Assembly: GCA_900468535.1 (NCBI GenBank)
Contig: UBTY01000059.1
Span: 1 to 45,403 of the forward strand
Direction of reading: 5' to 3'
DNA length: 45,403 bases
From: Hyphomicrobiales bacterium
GTDB taxonomy: Bacteria > Pseudomonadota > Alphaproteobacteria > Rhizobiales > Rhizobiaceae
Part shown: positions 15,398 through 23,809 of the stretch, in pieces
How positions within the stretch are numbered: the first letter of the stretch is position 1
Layout of the letters: the number at the start of each line of letters is the position of its first letter
Translations under genes and position numbers: made by a program
The notes under the pieces: generated by a model
The model's database searches: none
What the model was told of the DNA's origin: nothing
The model's input: the letters and a program-made list of their open reading frames with translations, nothing else

Positions 15398-16381
15398 GTG
15401 GCCAAGCTCAAACGCGGAACGCACACGGCTTATTCTGAAGCGTCGTCGCTGAGATTGCGTGCGGCCTGGCTCTATTACAATCAGGGGCTGACGCAGAAGG
15501 ACGTTGCCGAGCAGCTCGGCATCAGCCGCACGACGGTGATCCGCCTGCTGGACGAGGCGATGAAACGCAGCGAAGTGCAGATCTGGATCAACGACTCGAT
15601 CGGCGATTGCGTCGAGCTGTCGGTGAAGCTGGAGCGTGCCTATGGCCTCGACGAAGCGATCGTCGTGCCTGGCCCGCCACAGCCGGATGCCAACTCGCTG
15701 GCAAAGAGCGTCGGCCTCGCATTGGGACAGTTTCTCTCCGAAGCCATTCCCGACAACTATACCATCGGCGTTGGCTGGGGCCGCACGATGACGGCCTCGC
15801 TCTCGAGCTTCCGACCGCCGCGCCGCGACAATTGCAAGGTCGTCTCCCTGCTCGGCGGCGTCGTCGCCGTTCACCAGACAAACCCGATCGACTACACCTG
15901 GCGGCTCGCAAGCCAGCTCGGCGCCGAATGCTACATGTTCCTGGCGCCGCTGCTGGTCGATTCGACGGAGACGAAACGGAACCTCATCGAGAAGTGCGGC
16001 CTAGACACGATCTACAGGCTGGCGGAAACGCTGGATCTCGCGATCGTCAGCTGCGGCGATATCGGCCCGCACTCGACCTCCCTGTCGGAGGGATGGATCT
16101 CGAAGGCGGAACTGCAGCAGCTGATCAACGCCGGCTGCGTCTGCGACACCATGTTCAACTTCCTCGACAAGGACGGCAACACGATCGATCACTCGATCAA
16201 CAGCCGCGTGATGTCGGTGGATCTCGATACGCTGAAGAAGGCGAGGCATATCGTCTTGTCATCAGGCGGCGCGCATCGGGCCGTGGCAATCCGGGCGACC
16301 ATCAAGCGCATCGGCTGCAACACGCTGATTACCGACGAAAGTGCAGCCAAAGCCCTGCTCGAGCTGGCAGACGCCGCCTGA
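15398..16381 (+). CDS. SorC-family sugar-binding transcriptional regulator
   Basis: A 327-residue regulator. The helix-turn-helix is at about residues 29-52 (GLTQKDVAEQLGISRTTVIR), followed by the large sugar-phosphate sensing domain of the SorC/DeoR group (IGVGWGRTMTASL near the middle, SSGGAHRAVAIRATIKR near the end). GGAGGAG four bases before the GTG makes this start firm. There is no transport or catabolic operon directly behind it; the next gene converges. The divergent tal is the only obvious target, so the regulator may tie transaldolase to a sugar-phosphate signal (inference). Confidence 0.9.
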   Translation: MAKLKRGTHTAYSEASSLRLRAAWLYYNQGLTQKDVAEQLGISRTTVIRLLDEAMKRSEVQIWINDSIGDCVELSVKLERAYGLDEAIVVPGPPQPDANSLAKSVGLALGQFLSEAIPDNYTIGVGWGRTMTASLSSFRPPRRDNCKVVSLLGGVVAVHQTNPIDYTWRLASQLGAECYMFLAPLLVDSTETKRNLIEKCGLDTIYRLAETLDLAIVSCGDIGPHSTSLSEGWISKAELQQLINAGCVCDTMFNFLDKDGNTIDHSINSRVMSVDLDTLKKARHIVLSSGGAHRAVAIRATIKRIGCNTLITDESAAKALLELADAA

Positions 16382-16392
16382 AAGGTTAGCTT

Positions 16393-16827
16393 TCAGAACC
16401 AGACGTCGCCGACCGTCCGCCCGTCCCTCGGCAGATCCTCGAAACTGTGCAAGCCATCGAAGCATTGCAGCGGGATATCAGCCACATCGTCAGGCTCGGC
16501 GAGGCGAAGATTGACCGCGATCCGCGTCCTGCCGTCCTTGCCGGTCGTCAGGCTTCGCCAGCTGGCGATATTTCCGCAGTGACTGCAGAAGTTGAAGGAC
16601 AAGCACCGCGACCCGCGAACATACGGACGAAGTGCGTTGGTTTGGTCTTCCACTTCAATCTCGTGGCCGTCGTACCCATACGCCCAGAGCACGCCGTAAC
16701 GCCTGCAGGCCGTGCAGTTGCAGATCGTCGCATCGGGAATATGCCCCCGGAAAGTCCAGCGAACAGCTCCGCAAAGGCAGCTGCCGTGGGTTACGTCACC
16801 GCCTTGCTTCACTTCATCCGCCGTCAT
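16393..16827 (-). CDS. GFA/CENP-V-fold zinc protein
   Basis: A 144-residue protein of the glutathione-dependent formaldehyde-activating (GFA) family. The expected zinc ligands are present: Cys17 and Cys19 (CLCGAVRW), Cys36, Cys38 and Cys41 (CNCTACRR), and Cys81 and Cys84 (CSHCG). Most members of the family lack a proven activity. Its ribosome binding site GGAG overlaps the end of the upstream exported-protein gene (12-base gap), so the two are probably translated from one message. It converges on the SorC gene, 11 bases apart. Confidence 0.88.
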   Translation of the reverse strand: MTADEVKQGGDVTHGSCLCGAVRWTFRGHIPDATICNCTACRRYGVLWAYGYDGHEIEVEDQTNALRPYVRGSRCLSFNFCSHCGNIASWRSLTTGKDGRTRIAVNLRLAEPDDVADIPLQCFDGLHSFEDLPRDGRTVGDVWF

Positions 16828-16839
16828 CGCGCACTCCTG

Positions 16840-17319
16840 TCACCGCAAGCGGCACAGGCGCGTTAGTTGCGACTGCGCCCAGTTGCGTCCAAAATCCTGC
16901 GTATCCGGCAATCCTGACAAAAGGCTGCCGATCTCGCCATCGATTTCTATGTGAGTGTCAGTAATTCTGCAGGCGGTCGTGTCGAGCGAGACGGTTGCGA
17001 CAACCTTGCCCTCCACGGGCGCCATCTGAAACAGCGCGTCGTCCCCGGTCTCGCAGGTCAGCAGCGCCGTCGCCTTAACGGAAGCAAGCCCGTCACCCGA
17101 TGAACAAACATCCGCCGACAGGACCCTGAAGCTGCTTGTTCTGTTGGGACCGACGGGAAGCTGCTCACAAAGCTGCGCGGTCGAAATCGCGTGTGAAATG
17201 TTGGGCCATTCCGGGTTATCGGTCGCAGACCTGCAGCCCGCCCATGCCGGCGCGCTCCCCGCCAGGCCCAGGACAATGGCGACGCCAACGGTCCTGGACC
17301 ACTTCTCTCCTGCCTTCAT
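16840..17319 (-). CDS. Exported protein of unknown function
   Basis: I do not recognise this 159-residue protein. It has a signal peptide with hydrophobic core VGVAIVLGLAGSAPAWA and a probable cleavage before GC. The mature part contains six cysteines, which suggests disulfide bonds in the periplasm. GAGGAGG lies seven bases before the ATG. The GFA-family gene follows 12 bases later on the same strand. No functional inference beyond export is justified. Confidence 0.75.
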   Translation of the reverse strand: MKAGEKWSRTVGVAIVLGLAGSAPAWAGCRSATDNPEWPNISHAISTAQLCEQLPVGPNRTSSFRVLSADVCSSGDGLASVKATALLTCETGDDALFQMAPVEGKVVATVSLDTTACRITDTHIEIDGEIGSLLSGLPDTQDFGRNWAQSQLTRLCRLR

Positions 17320-17354
17320 GATTCCGCCTCCTCGCGAATCCCAGCGGCAGAATC

Positions 17355-17375
17355 AAACCCGCAATTCCCGGGTTT
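17355..17375. terminator. Possible terminator after the AraC-MGMT gene
   Basis: AAACCCG and CGGGTTT form a 7-bp stem. On the + strand five T follow, on the - strand only a weak run. It lies about 62 bases beyond the stop of the leftward repair gene and 36 bases upstream of the next leftward start. Termination is only a possibility. Confidence 0.35.
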
Positions 17376-17436
17376 TTGATGGCAGAGGTGGCAGGCGAGG
17401 CGGATGCGGCGGCAACGAGCGCCGCCTCAATGCAGA

Positions 17437-18309
17437 TCAGGCGTGCGCCGCTTCCCAGCCCAGCATCGCCCGCTTGCGGGTCAGGCCCCAATGATAGCCG
17501 GTCAGAGCGCCACTCTTGCCGAGCGCCCGATGGCAGGGAACCACGAACGAAATCGGGTTGGCACCGACGGCAGCGCCTACGGCACGCATCGCTGTCGGCC
17601 GTCCGATATCGTTGGCGATATCGCTGTAGGTCACGGCCTTGCCGAAGGGGATCTTCAGCAGGCTTTCCCAAACCTGCACCTGGAAATCGGTGCCTATCAG
17701 CACAACACGCAACGGCTGCTCGCAGGTCCAGCGTCCGGGCTGGAATATGCGCTCCGCATAGGGCGCAGTCGCTTCGGTATCCTCCACATAAGCCGCATTC
17801 GGCCACCGGCACGTCATATCCTCGAGGCAGGCCACCTCGTCACCGATGTCGCTGAAAGCGAGGCCCGCAAGGCCGCGGTCGGTTGCCATCACAAGCGCGA
17901 TCCCAAAGGGCGAAGGATGGAAGCCGTAGCGGATCGTAAGCCCGCCGCCTCGTGCCTTCCATTCTCCGGGCGACATCGCCTCGTGGGTGACGAAAAGGTC
18001 GTGCAGCCGGCTCGGACCAGACAGCCCGACCTCGATCGAGGTCTCCAGCAGCGGCATCGCCTCCTGGCGCAGAAGCCGCTTTGCATGGTCGAGCGTAACG
18101 GCCTGCAGGAACGCCTTGGGGGAGAGACCGGCCCAGCGCGTGAACGTCTTCTGCAGCTGCGTCGGCGATTGGCTTAGCCGTGTCGCGATGGTTTCAAGAG
18201 ACGGCTGATCGCGATAGTCCTCGGTGATGAGTTCAATCACCTGGCGCACGGTTTCGTAATCAGAGCCCTCGGGCGTGATGTCGGTGTTGAGCTTGGCTAC
18301 CATGTTCAT
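17437..18309 (-). CDS. AraC-type regulator fused to O6-methylguanine-DNA methyltransferase
   Basis: A 290-residue Ada-like protein that lacks the N-terminal zinc/phosphotriester domain of E. coli Ada. Residues about 20-118 form an AraC-type DNA-binding domain (TIATRLSQSPTQLQKTFTRW, AMSPGEWK). Residues 125-285 form the suicide methyltransferase, with the acceptor Cys259 in VPCHRALG and GxxAxxG-like helix elements upstream. It should remove methyl groups from O6-methylguanine. Without the Ada sensor domain, how it is induced is unclear. The ATG at 18309 has AAGGAG at good spacing, and that site lies in an inverted repeat (separate entry). The DUF2244 gene lies just upstream on the same strand. 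Confidence 0.92.
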   Translation of the reverse strand: MNMVAKLNTDITPEGSDYETVRQVIELITEDYRDQPSLETIATRLSQSPTQLQKTFTRWAGLSPKAFLQAVTLDHAKRLLRQEAMPLLETSIEVGLSGPSRLHDLFVTHEAMSPGEWKARGGGLTIRYGFHPSPFGIALVMATDRGLAGLAFSDIGDEVACLEDMTCRWPNAAYVEDTEATAPYAERIFQPGRWTCEQPLRVVLIGTDFQVQVWESLLKIPFGKAVTYSDIANDIGRPTAMRAVGAAVGANPISFVVPCHRALGKSGALTGYHWGLTRKRAMLGWEAAHA

Positions 18310-18316
18310 GATCTTT

Positions 18317-18333
18317 CTCCTTGTACCAAGGAG
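18317..18333 (-). promoter_or_regulatory. Inverted repeat covering the ribosome binding site of the repair gene
   Basis: On the - strand CTCCTTG-GTA-CAAGGAG is a perfect 7-bp inverted repeat, and its 3' arm contains the AAGGAG that precedes the ATG at 18309. In mRNA it would form a hairpin that hides the ribosome binding site. Alternatively it is a DNA operator for the AraC domain. Confidence 0.55.
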
Positions 18334-18378
18334 ATAGTCAAGGGCGCGATTGCAAACCACCCGATTCTTGCGGGACGG

Positions 18379-18873
18379 TCATATCCGCTGCTTGACCGTG
18401 GCAAGCGCCCACTTGAATGCCTTCGCGAAGCTCTCGCGGTCATCGGGATTAAGGAATGAGCCGATGTCAGTGCCCTTTCCCTCACCTGATATGTACATGG
18501 AAAGAATGCCTATTTCCTGGTGCCGGCGAACGAGGAAGCGGGTCCAGAACGGATTGAAGTGGTGCTCGACCATCTTGCCCGACGGCGCGAACTTGCGGAC
18601 CGAGATATCGGTGCGCGATACCGTCACTTCCTCCCGCGCGCGGCCGGAGCGGTAGTTCAGCCAGAAGGCACCGTAGAGCAGCAGGAAATCGAGCCCGAAA
18701 AAGAAGCCGATCGGCCAGGCGCCCGTCGCCACGAAGAACATGCCGTACATTCCGCAAACGGCACCGGTCAGAAGCAGCAACACCTTGAACCCCTTGCGAC
18801 CGAGCGATCGGTAGGGAAAAAGCTCGGCGGCAAAAACAGGTTCGTTGGCGCTATCGGCGTTGCTTTCCATCAT
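18379..18873 (-). CDS. DUF2244 membrane protein
   Basis: A 164-residue protein with two adjacent membrane segments (about residues 32-75 in this numbering: VLLLLTGAVCGMYGMFFVAT, then WPIGFFFGLDFLLLYGAFWL) and a soluble C-terminal half. The layout and the FxxELxPxRSL opening match DUF2244, a family of unknown function. The start is uncertain: ATGs at 18873 and 18870, or TTG at 18882, and none has a clear Shine-Dalgarno. TATACT lies just 8 bases before the first ATG. It is divergent from nth and upstream of the AraC-MGMT gene. Confidence 0.82.
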   Translation of the reverse strand: MMESNADSANEPVFAAELFPYRSLGRKGFKVLLLLTGAVCGMYGMFFVATGAWPIGFFFGLDFLLLYGAFWLNYRSGRAREEVTVSRTDISVRKFAPSGKMVEHHFNPFWTRFLVRRHQEIGILSMYISGEGKGTDIGSFLNPDDRESFAKAFKWALATVKQRI

Positions 18874-18895
18874 GGCTGCCAAGTATAGATTTTAC
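18874..18895. promoter_or_regulatory. Very short divergent promoter of DUF2244 and nth
   Basis: Only 22 bases separate the chosen starts. TATACT on the - strand lies 8 bases before the DUF2244 ATG, and TATAGA on the + strand lies 6 bases before the nth ATG; both could be -10 boxes. Neither gene has a Shine-Dalgarno sequence, so leaderless transcripts are possible. Confidence 0.4.
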
Positions 18896-19678
18896 ATGCC
18901 GACTCCGAAACTCAAATCATCAGCCACATCGTCGCAGAACTCAAAAGTGATCGTCCGCCGCAAGAAGCCGGCGACGGTTCGCTCGGCCTATTCGGAAGCC
19001 GAGCGGGAGGAGATATTCCGCCGCTTCTCGATCCAGAGGCCGGAGCCGAAAGGCGAACTGGAGCACAGCAACCCGTTTACCCTTGTCGTCGCCGTCGCTC
19101 TCTCGGCCCAGGCGACGGACGCCGGCGTCAACAAGGCAACGCGGGCGCTCTTCAAGATCGCCGACACACCCGAGAAGATGCTGGCGCTCGGTGAAGAGCG
19201 GGTCCGCGACTACATCAAGACGATCGGGCTTTATCGGAACAAGGCGAAGAACGTCATCGCGCTCTCGCAGATGCTGGTCGACAAGTTCGGCGGCGTCGTG
19301 CCGCAGACGCGCGAGGAGCTGGTGATGCTCCCGGGTGTCGGCCGCAAGACCGCCAACGTCGTGCTATCCATGGCCTTTGGCCAGGCCACCATGGCGGTGG
19401 ATACCCACATCTTCCGCATCGCCAACCGCATCCGGCTGGCGCCGGGCAAGACGCCTGACGAGGTCGAGGAACGGCTGATGAAGGTGGTGCCGAAACACTA
19501 CCTCTACCACGCCCACCACTGGCTGATCCTGCACGGCCGCTACACTTGCAAGGCGCGCAAGCCCGAATGCGAGCGCTGCGTCATTGCCGATATCTGCAAA
19601 TCGCCGGAGAAGACCTGGGACGTGCCCGCCCCGTTGGTCGAGCTGCCGCCGCAGGTGATCGGCGCAGCCGTCGAGTAG
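18896..19678 (+). CDS. nth: Endonuclease III
   Basis: A 260-residue base-excision repair glycosylase/AP lyase acting on oxidised pyrimidines. The helix-hairpin-helix LPGVGRKTANVVL contains catalytic Lys151, and Asp169 lies in VDTHIFR. Four cysteines (218, 225, 228, 234) follow the C-X6-C-X2-C-X5-C rule for the iron-sulfur cluster. The N-terminus carries about 30 extra basic, Ser-rich residues compared with the 211-residue E. coli enzyme, which is common in this group. ATGs at 18845 and 18872 are possible earlier starts but would overlap the divergent gene. It converges on the CysZ-like gene with 5 bases between stops. Confidence 0.96.
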   Translation: MPTPKLKSSATSSQNSKVIVRRKKPATVRSAYSEAEREEIFRRFSIQRPEPKGELEHSNPFTLVVAVALSAQATDAGVNKATRALFKIADTPEKMLALGEERVRDYIKTIGLYRNKAKNVIALSQMLVDKFGGVVPQTREELVMLPGVGRKTANVVLSMAFGQATMAVDTHIFRIANRIRLAPGKTPDEVEERLMKVVPKHYLYHAHHWLILHGRYTCKARKPECERCVIADICKSPEKTWDVPAPLVELPPQVIGAAVE

Positions 19679-19683
19679 GACGC

Positions 19684-20397
19684 TCACATCCGAACGCCGA
19701 GTTCCTTGCGCGACAAAAGCTTGTTGAGATGCACCATCATGCCCGCGGCAAAGAGCGGCGTCAGAAGGTTGACAATCGGGACGGCCAGAAATCCGGCGAC
19801 AACGAGGCCGGCGAGAAAAACCGTGCCTGCGTGTCGCGCCCGGAACTGCCGCGCTTCCGCTGGCGAACGAAATCTCATTGCCGCGAACTCGAAGAACTCG
19901 CGCCCCAGAAGGTAGCCGTTCACGAGAAAGAACGCGACGATGTTGATGCCCGGTATGAACAGCAGAAACAGCGCAACGATATTGCCAAGGATGACGACGC
20001 CCAGGAACTTGATCGAACTGGAGATCGATGCGGCCAACGGCATGGCCGTGCCCGCAGCGTCCGTCGGATAGTCACGCTTCTCGACGACCTCGGCAACGTC
20101 ATCGAGAAACAGGCCGGCGATCAACGCCGTCACTGGCGACAACAGCAAGGCCAATCCGAGCGCGAGCCCGATCCCCGCGAGGATGAGAAAAACAAAACTC
20201 AACCACCCGGCCCAATCAGGCATGGCTGGAAAGAAACCGGCGATCCAGGGAAATATAAGGGAGATGAAGGCGCTGCGGAGCGCCAGCCACAATGCGACAA
20301 GCACGAGTACGGTCAGGCCCAACACCTTCCAGAATACCGCCCTCGTTTCCACCGCGAAAAGATTAGCGGCAGCAAGGCGGGCGGCGTGAAAGATCAT
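19684..20397 (-). CDS. CysZ/EI24-family membrane protein
   Basis: A 237-residue integral membrane protein with hydrophobic segments near residues 22-55, 65-95, 130-165 and 190-220. The central hairpin IPGINIVAFFLVNGYLLGRE followed by FFEFAAMR is typical of the EI24/CysZ family. E. coli CysZ supports sulfate uptake. Here no sulfur-metabolism gene is nearby, so the substrate is open. GGAG lies 8 bases before the ATG. Confidence 0.85.
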   Translation of the reverse strand: MIFHAARLAAANLFAVETRAVFWKVLGLTVLVLVALWLALRSAFISLIFPWIAGFFPAMPDWAGWLSFVFLILAGIGLALGLALLLSPVTALIAGLFLDDVAEVVEKRDYPTDAAGTAMPLAASISSSIKFLGVVILGNIVALFLLFIPGINIVAFFLVNGYLLGREFFEFAAMRFRSPAEARQFRARHAGTVFLAGLVVAGFLAVPIVNLLTPLFAAGMMVHLNKLLSRKELGVRM

Positions 20398-20621
20398 TTT
20401 GACGTCTCCGGTTGTGGCCAGGATGTAAGAAGTGGATCTTTGAACGGCAAGGCTGAAAATATTTGGGTTGCTCTCCGAAATCTTGTCGGAAAACGCATAT
20501 TAATATATATTTATCTAACATCACAATTTGCTGGGGCTGTGCAGCTTCTGGGCGCTTTTGCAAACCAACGGTTTACTTGGAGTGCCCGAGAAACGCTTCC
20601 GGAAAGATCAGGAAATCTGCC
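20398..20621. promoter_or_regulatory. Control region between the CysZ-like and RpiR genes
   Basis: The 224 bases contain an AT-rich stretch at about 20496-20520 with ATATTAATAT and TATATTTAT, unlike the surroundings and suited to an rpiR promoter. Reading frames through it are not conserved-looking protein. Confidence 0.4.
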
Positions 20622-21476
20622 GTGGAAGATTTTGTTCACAAGCTCCGGCATTACGCCAAGTCAGGCACCCCTGCCGAACGACGAATCGCGAAATATTTCA
20701 CCGAACACCTCAATGATCTGCCGTTCGAGACCGCCGCTTCGGTCGCCGATCGGCTGGATTTGAGCCCTATGACCGTCGGCCGTTTTCTGCGCGCACTCGG
20801 GTATCAGGGTTTGGATAGCGTCAAGGTCCAGATCCGCGAGACGTCGAGCATCTCGGCAACGCAGTTGCAGGCGTCGATGACGGAACTGCAGACCGATGCG
20901 TCCGATGGAAAGACGCTGGCGATGCTGGTGTCCGAGCAGATCCAGGCGCTTCATCACATCTACCACCTGACAGGCCAGCCGCAATGGAACGACGCGATCG
21001 CTGCGATCAACGTCGCCCGCGAGGTTTTCGTGGCATCGCATGCGGGTCTGTCAGGCTTTGCCGCACATTTCTGTCAACGCCTCACGCAGGCGCGTGACGG
21101 CGTCTGCGCTCTGGATGGGACCGGCAGCCGCTTTGCCGAACTCTTCGCGCGCCTGAACGGCAACGACGCCTTGCTCGTCGTTATCGACAGCCAGCGCTTC
21201 GGCAAGGCGCGGCTGCTGGCCCGCACCGCCCGACGCTACGGCTACAAGGTGCTGGTAATCACGGCTCAAAGCACCAACTGGATGCCCGACCAGACCAACC
21301 TGATCCTGCCATTGCCGCCCTGTCGCCCGGATGAAGGCGATTGCCTGCCTCCCCTGATGGCGCTTCTCGATTGTCTATCCGAGGCTGTCGTTGCCGCGGC
21401 TGGGCAGGAAGCGACGGCGCGGAAGCGCCGGATGGCAGAATTCGCCGCCATGCTGGGCGAAAGCGCACACCGCTGA
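20622..21476 (+). CDS. RpiR-family transcriptional regulator
   Basis: A 284-residue regulator with an N-terminal RpiR helix-turn-helix (SVADRLDLSPMTVGRFLRAL at about 39-58) and a C-terminal SIS sugar-phosphate domain (from about residue 120; VFVASHAGLSGFAAHF, then LLVVIDSQRFGKA). I choose the GTG at 20622, because AGGAAA lies upstream and the protein then has the usual length. The ORF reads 53 codons further back through AT-rich intergenic DNA. It converges on the FGGY kinase gene with a 10-base gap, at the far end of the polyol operon. A link to sugar-phosphate metabolism is inferred from the SIS domain. Confidence 0.88.
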   Translation: MEDFVHKLRHYAKSGTPAERRIAKYFTEHLNDLPFETAASVADRLDLSPMTVGRFLRALGYQGLDSVKVQIRETSSISATQLQASMTELQTDASDGKTLAMLVSEQIQALHHIYHLTGQPQWNDAIAAINVAREVFVASHAGLSGFAAHFCQRLTQARDGVCALDGTGSRFAELFARLNGNDALLVVIDSQRFGKARLLARTARRYGYKVLVITAQSTNWMPDQTNLILPLPPCRPDEGDCLPPLMALLDCLSEAVVAAAGQEATARKRRMAEFAAMLGESAHR

Positions 21477-21486
21477 CGGTCGAGGG

Positions 21487-23070
21487 CTACTCCATCGCCT
21501 CCAGCTCGGCTCGGTGCCGGTACATCGCCATCAGTCGCCGATAGTCCCGGTCATAAACCGCGCGCTTGCTTTCATCCGGCAACCGTACGTCGCCTCCGGG
21601 ATACATCGCCTCGCCCGCAGCAGGCAGATCGGCATGGACGCCGCAGGCGACGGACGCGGCCATCGCAGTTCCCAGCAGCACTGCTTCATTCATCTTCGGC
21701 ACGACGACCTTGCAGCCGGTGGCATCCGAATAGAGTTCCATCAGCACCGGGTTCTTCACATGACCACCCGCGACATGCAGGGTGTCAGGGACATAGCCAT
21801 ATTCCTTCATCCGCTCCAGGATGTGGCGTATCCCGAGCGCGATTCCGACCGCCGTGCGCCAGTAGAGCGCGCAGAGCCCGTCGAAGGATGTATCGAGCGT
21901 CAGCCCGCTGATGGCGCCGACGGCATGCGGATCGGCAAGCGGCGAGCGGTTGCCGTGGAAATCGGGCAGGACGAAAATGCGAGCGCCGAATTCAGCCCCC
22001 TCTTCGGAGCGAAGCTGGGCGATGCGCAATGCGATCCTCTGATGCAACGCAGCGGTCGGCTCGCCGCCAGCCGCGTGCATCCGCACGACATGGTCGAGCA
22101 AAGCACCGGTTGCCGATTGTCCTGCCTCGACCAGCCAGGATTCCGGGAAGACAGCCTCGTAATATGGCCCCCACATTCCATGGCTCGGCTTGCGCTCGCG
22201 CGAAAATGACACGATGCAGCTGGATGTACCGGCAATCAGCGCCAACTGGCGTTCAAGCCCGCTGATATCGCGTGCTTCCCCACCGAGCGTGCCAAGCGCG
22301 CCCGCGTAGGCGTCGATCATACCCGCCGACACATGGCACGCAGTCGTCAATCCGAGCGCGGAGGCGGCCTCCCGGGTCAGCGTCCCGACGCTTTTGCCGA
22401 CCGGAACCGTTTCGTCGGGCAGCCGACCGCGCTCTTGCAAATCTTCGAGACCGATCTGCTCGAGAAAATCTGCCTGCCAACCCCGTTCCTTGTGTGCGAG
22501 ATAATTCCACTTCGCCGTCAGCGTGCAGCGCGATCTTGCCAGCGCACCAGACGCCTTCCAGGTCATGAAGTCGGCAAGGTCGAAGAGATAGCCGGTGTTC
22601 ATCCATGTGCCGGGCAGCTTCTTCTTCAGCCACATCAGCTTCGGCATTTCCATCTCGGGCGACATGAAGTGCCCGGAATGCTCCATGACGGGATGCTTCG
22701 TCGCCGTGCAGAAATCGGCTTCCTTCAGCGCCCGGTGGTCGAGCCAGACGATGGTATCGAAGCGTCGCTCGCCGCCGGTGGAGACACTGATCTGGCCGCC
22801 ATCGACGTCCCGCACGACGAGCGAACAGGTGGCGTCGAAGCCGATTGCGCCAACCGTTTCCGGCGCCGCGCCGGATTGCTCCATGGCCTTGCGAACGGAG
22901 ATGCAGACGGCCGACCAGATGTCTTCGGAATCGTGCTCGGCGTGGTTCTCACGCGGCCGGTTCATGAGGATCGGGTGTTCGGCCTTGCCCAGCAATTGGC
23001 CGCGAATATCGAAGACGCCAGCGCGCGCGCTGCCGGTACCGATATCGACCGCGACCACATGCTGAGGCAT
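21487..23070 (-). CDS. FGGY-family pentulose kinase, D-ribulokinase type
   Basis: A 527-residue cytosolic sugar kinase. The phosphate loop is VDIGTGSARAGVFD at the N-terminus. FDATCSLVV, WLDHRA, AGTSSC and PDFHGNRSPLADP match the FGGY/YDR109C group of ribulokinases more closely than xylulokinase (XylB). GGHVKNPVLMEL is the C-terminal nucleotide-binding segment. It probably phosphorylates the ketopentose formed by the polyol dehydrogenase of the same operon. Its start overlaps the stop of the HAD gene by one base (TAATG), so the two are coupled. It is the last gene of the leftward operon. Confidence 0.88.
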   Translation of the reverse strand: MPQHVVAVDIGTGSARAGVFDIRGQLLGKAEHPILMNRPRENHAEHDSEDIWSAVCISVRKAMEQSGAAPETVGAIGFDATCSLVVRDVDGGQISVSTGGERRFDTIVWLDHRALKEADFCTATKHPVMEHSGHFMSPEMEMPKLMWLKKKLPGTWMNTGYLFDLADFMTWKASGALARSRCTLTAKWNYLAHKERGWQADFLEQIGLEDLQERGRLPDETVPVGKSVGTLTREAASALGLTTACHVSAGMIDAYAGALGTLGGEARDISGLERQLALIAGTSSCIVSFSRERKPSHGMWGPYYEAVFPESWLVEAGQSATGALLDHVVRMHAAGGEPTAALHQRIALRIAQLRSEEGAEFGARIFVLPDFHGNRSPLADPHAVGAISGLTLDTSFDGLCALYWRTAVGIALGIRHILERMKEYGYVPDTLHVAGGHVKNPVLMELYSDATGCKVVVPKMNEAVLLGTAMAASVACGVHADLPAAGEAMYPGGDVRLPDESKRAVYDRDYRRLMAMYRHRAELEAME

Positions 23071-23759
23071 TAAAGGTGCATCCCGTCCCGTTTATGTTTT
23101 CGGACAAGGTGTATCAAATCCGGCATCGCGTCAAACACCGCTTCCGGCGAAAGCCGGTCAAGTTCAGCGCGATAGCCCGCGAAATTGGCGTGCGAGCCAC
23201 CGGTAAAGGCAAACACCGTCATGCCCGCGGCCTTGGCCGCTTCGATGCCCGCGGGACTGTCCTCGATCACGATGCAATCGGCCGGGTCGACATGCATCTC
23301 GCGCGCCGCATGCAGGAAAAGGTCGGGCGCCGGCTTGCCGTTCTTCACCATCGTCGCGCTGAAGATGTCAGGCAGGCGATCGATCAGGCCGGTCACCGTC
23401 AACGACAGGCGAATGCGCTCGACCTGACTGGAAGACGCGACGCAACAGGGAATACCGAGCCCGTCGATCGTTGCTGCAACGCCATCGATCGGCTTCAGCT
23501 CCTTGCGAAAGCGCGCATAGAGATTGGTGCGCAGCTGCTCGAGAAATTCCTGTCCGGGATGAACGTTGTACTCGTTCTTCATCGCGTCGATGACGGTCGC
23601 CAGGCTGCGGCCGAGGAAGCGACCGTAGACCTCGTCCTCGGTAATCGGCACCCCCAGATCGTTCATCGCCTTGACGAGAACGCTGACCGAGATCGGCTCG
23701 CTATCGACGAGCACACCGTCGCAGTCGAAGATGACCAGCCGTGTTTCAGCTTCAGCCAT
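23070..23759 (-). CDS. HAD-family phosphatase (beta-phosphoglucomutase-like)
   Basis: A 229-residue HAD hydrolase. Catalytic Asp12 and Asp14 are in FDCDGVLVDSE, the Ser of motif II is in CCVASSSQ, Lys in KNGKPAPD, and the acidic motif IV is VIEDSPAGIEAA. A cap domain lies between about residues 18 and 85. Such enzymes dephosphorylate sugar or polyol phosphates, or isomerise them; here it may remove dead-end phosphates during polyol breakdown. I use the ATG at 23759. A GTG at 23774 is possible and neither has a strong ribosome binding site. It lies between the dehydrogenase and the kinase. Confidence 0.87.
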   Translation of the reverse strand: MAEAETRLVIFDCDGVLVDSEPISVSVLVKAMNDLGVPITEDEVYGRFLGRSLATVIDAMKNEYNVHPGQEFLEQLRTNLYARFRKELKPIDGVAATIDGLGIPCCVASSSQVERIRLSLTVTGLIDRLPDIFSATMVKNGKPAPDLFLHAAREMHVDPADCIVIEDSPAGIEAAKAAGMTVFAFTGGSHANFAGYRAELDRLSPEAVFDAMPDLIHLVRKHKRDGMHL

Positions 23760-23809
23760 GACAGATCCAATCACAGTTGGTGCAGAGATCCCATCCGCCG
23801 GATCGGCAG

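Noticed and set aside
17355..17375. Considered as a secure terminator
   Set aside because: The T run is good only on the strand with no gene ending there, so it was kept only as a weak candidate.
20463..20621. 53-codon N-terminal extension of the RpiR protein
   Set aside because: It crosses AT-rich promoter-like DNA and has an odd Cys-rich composition. GTG at 20622 has a ribosome binding site and gives the family's usual length.
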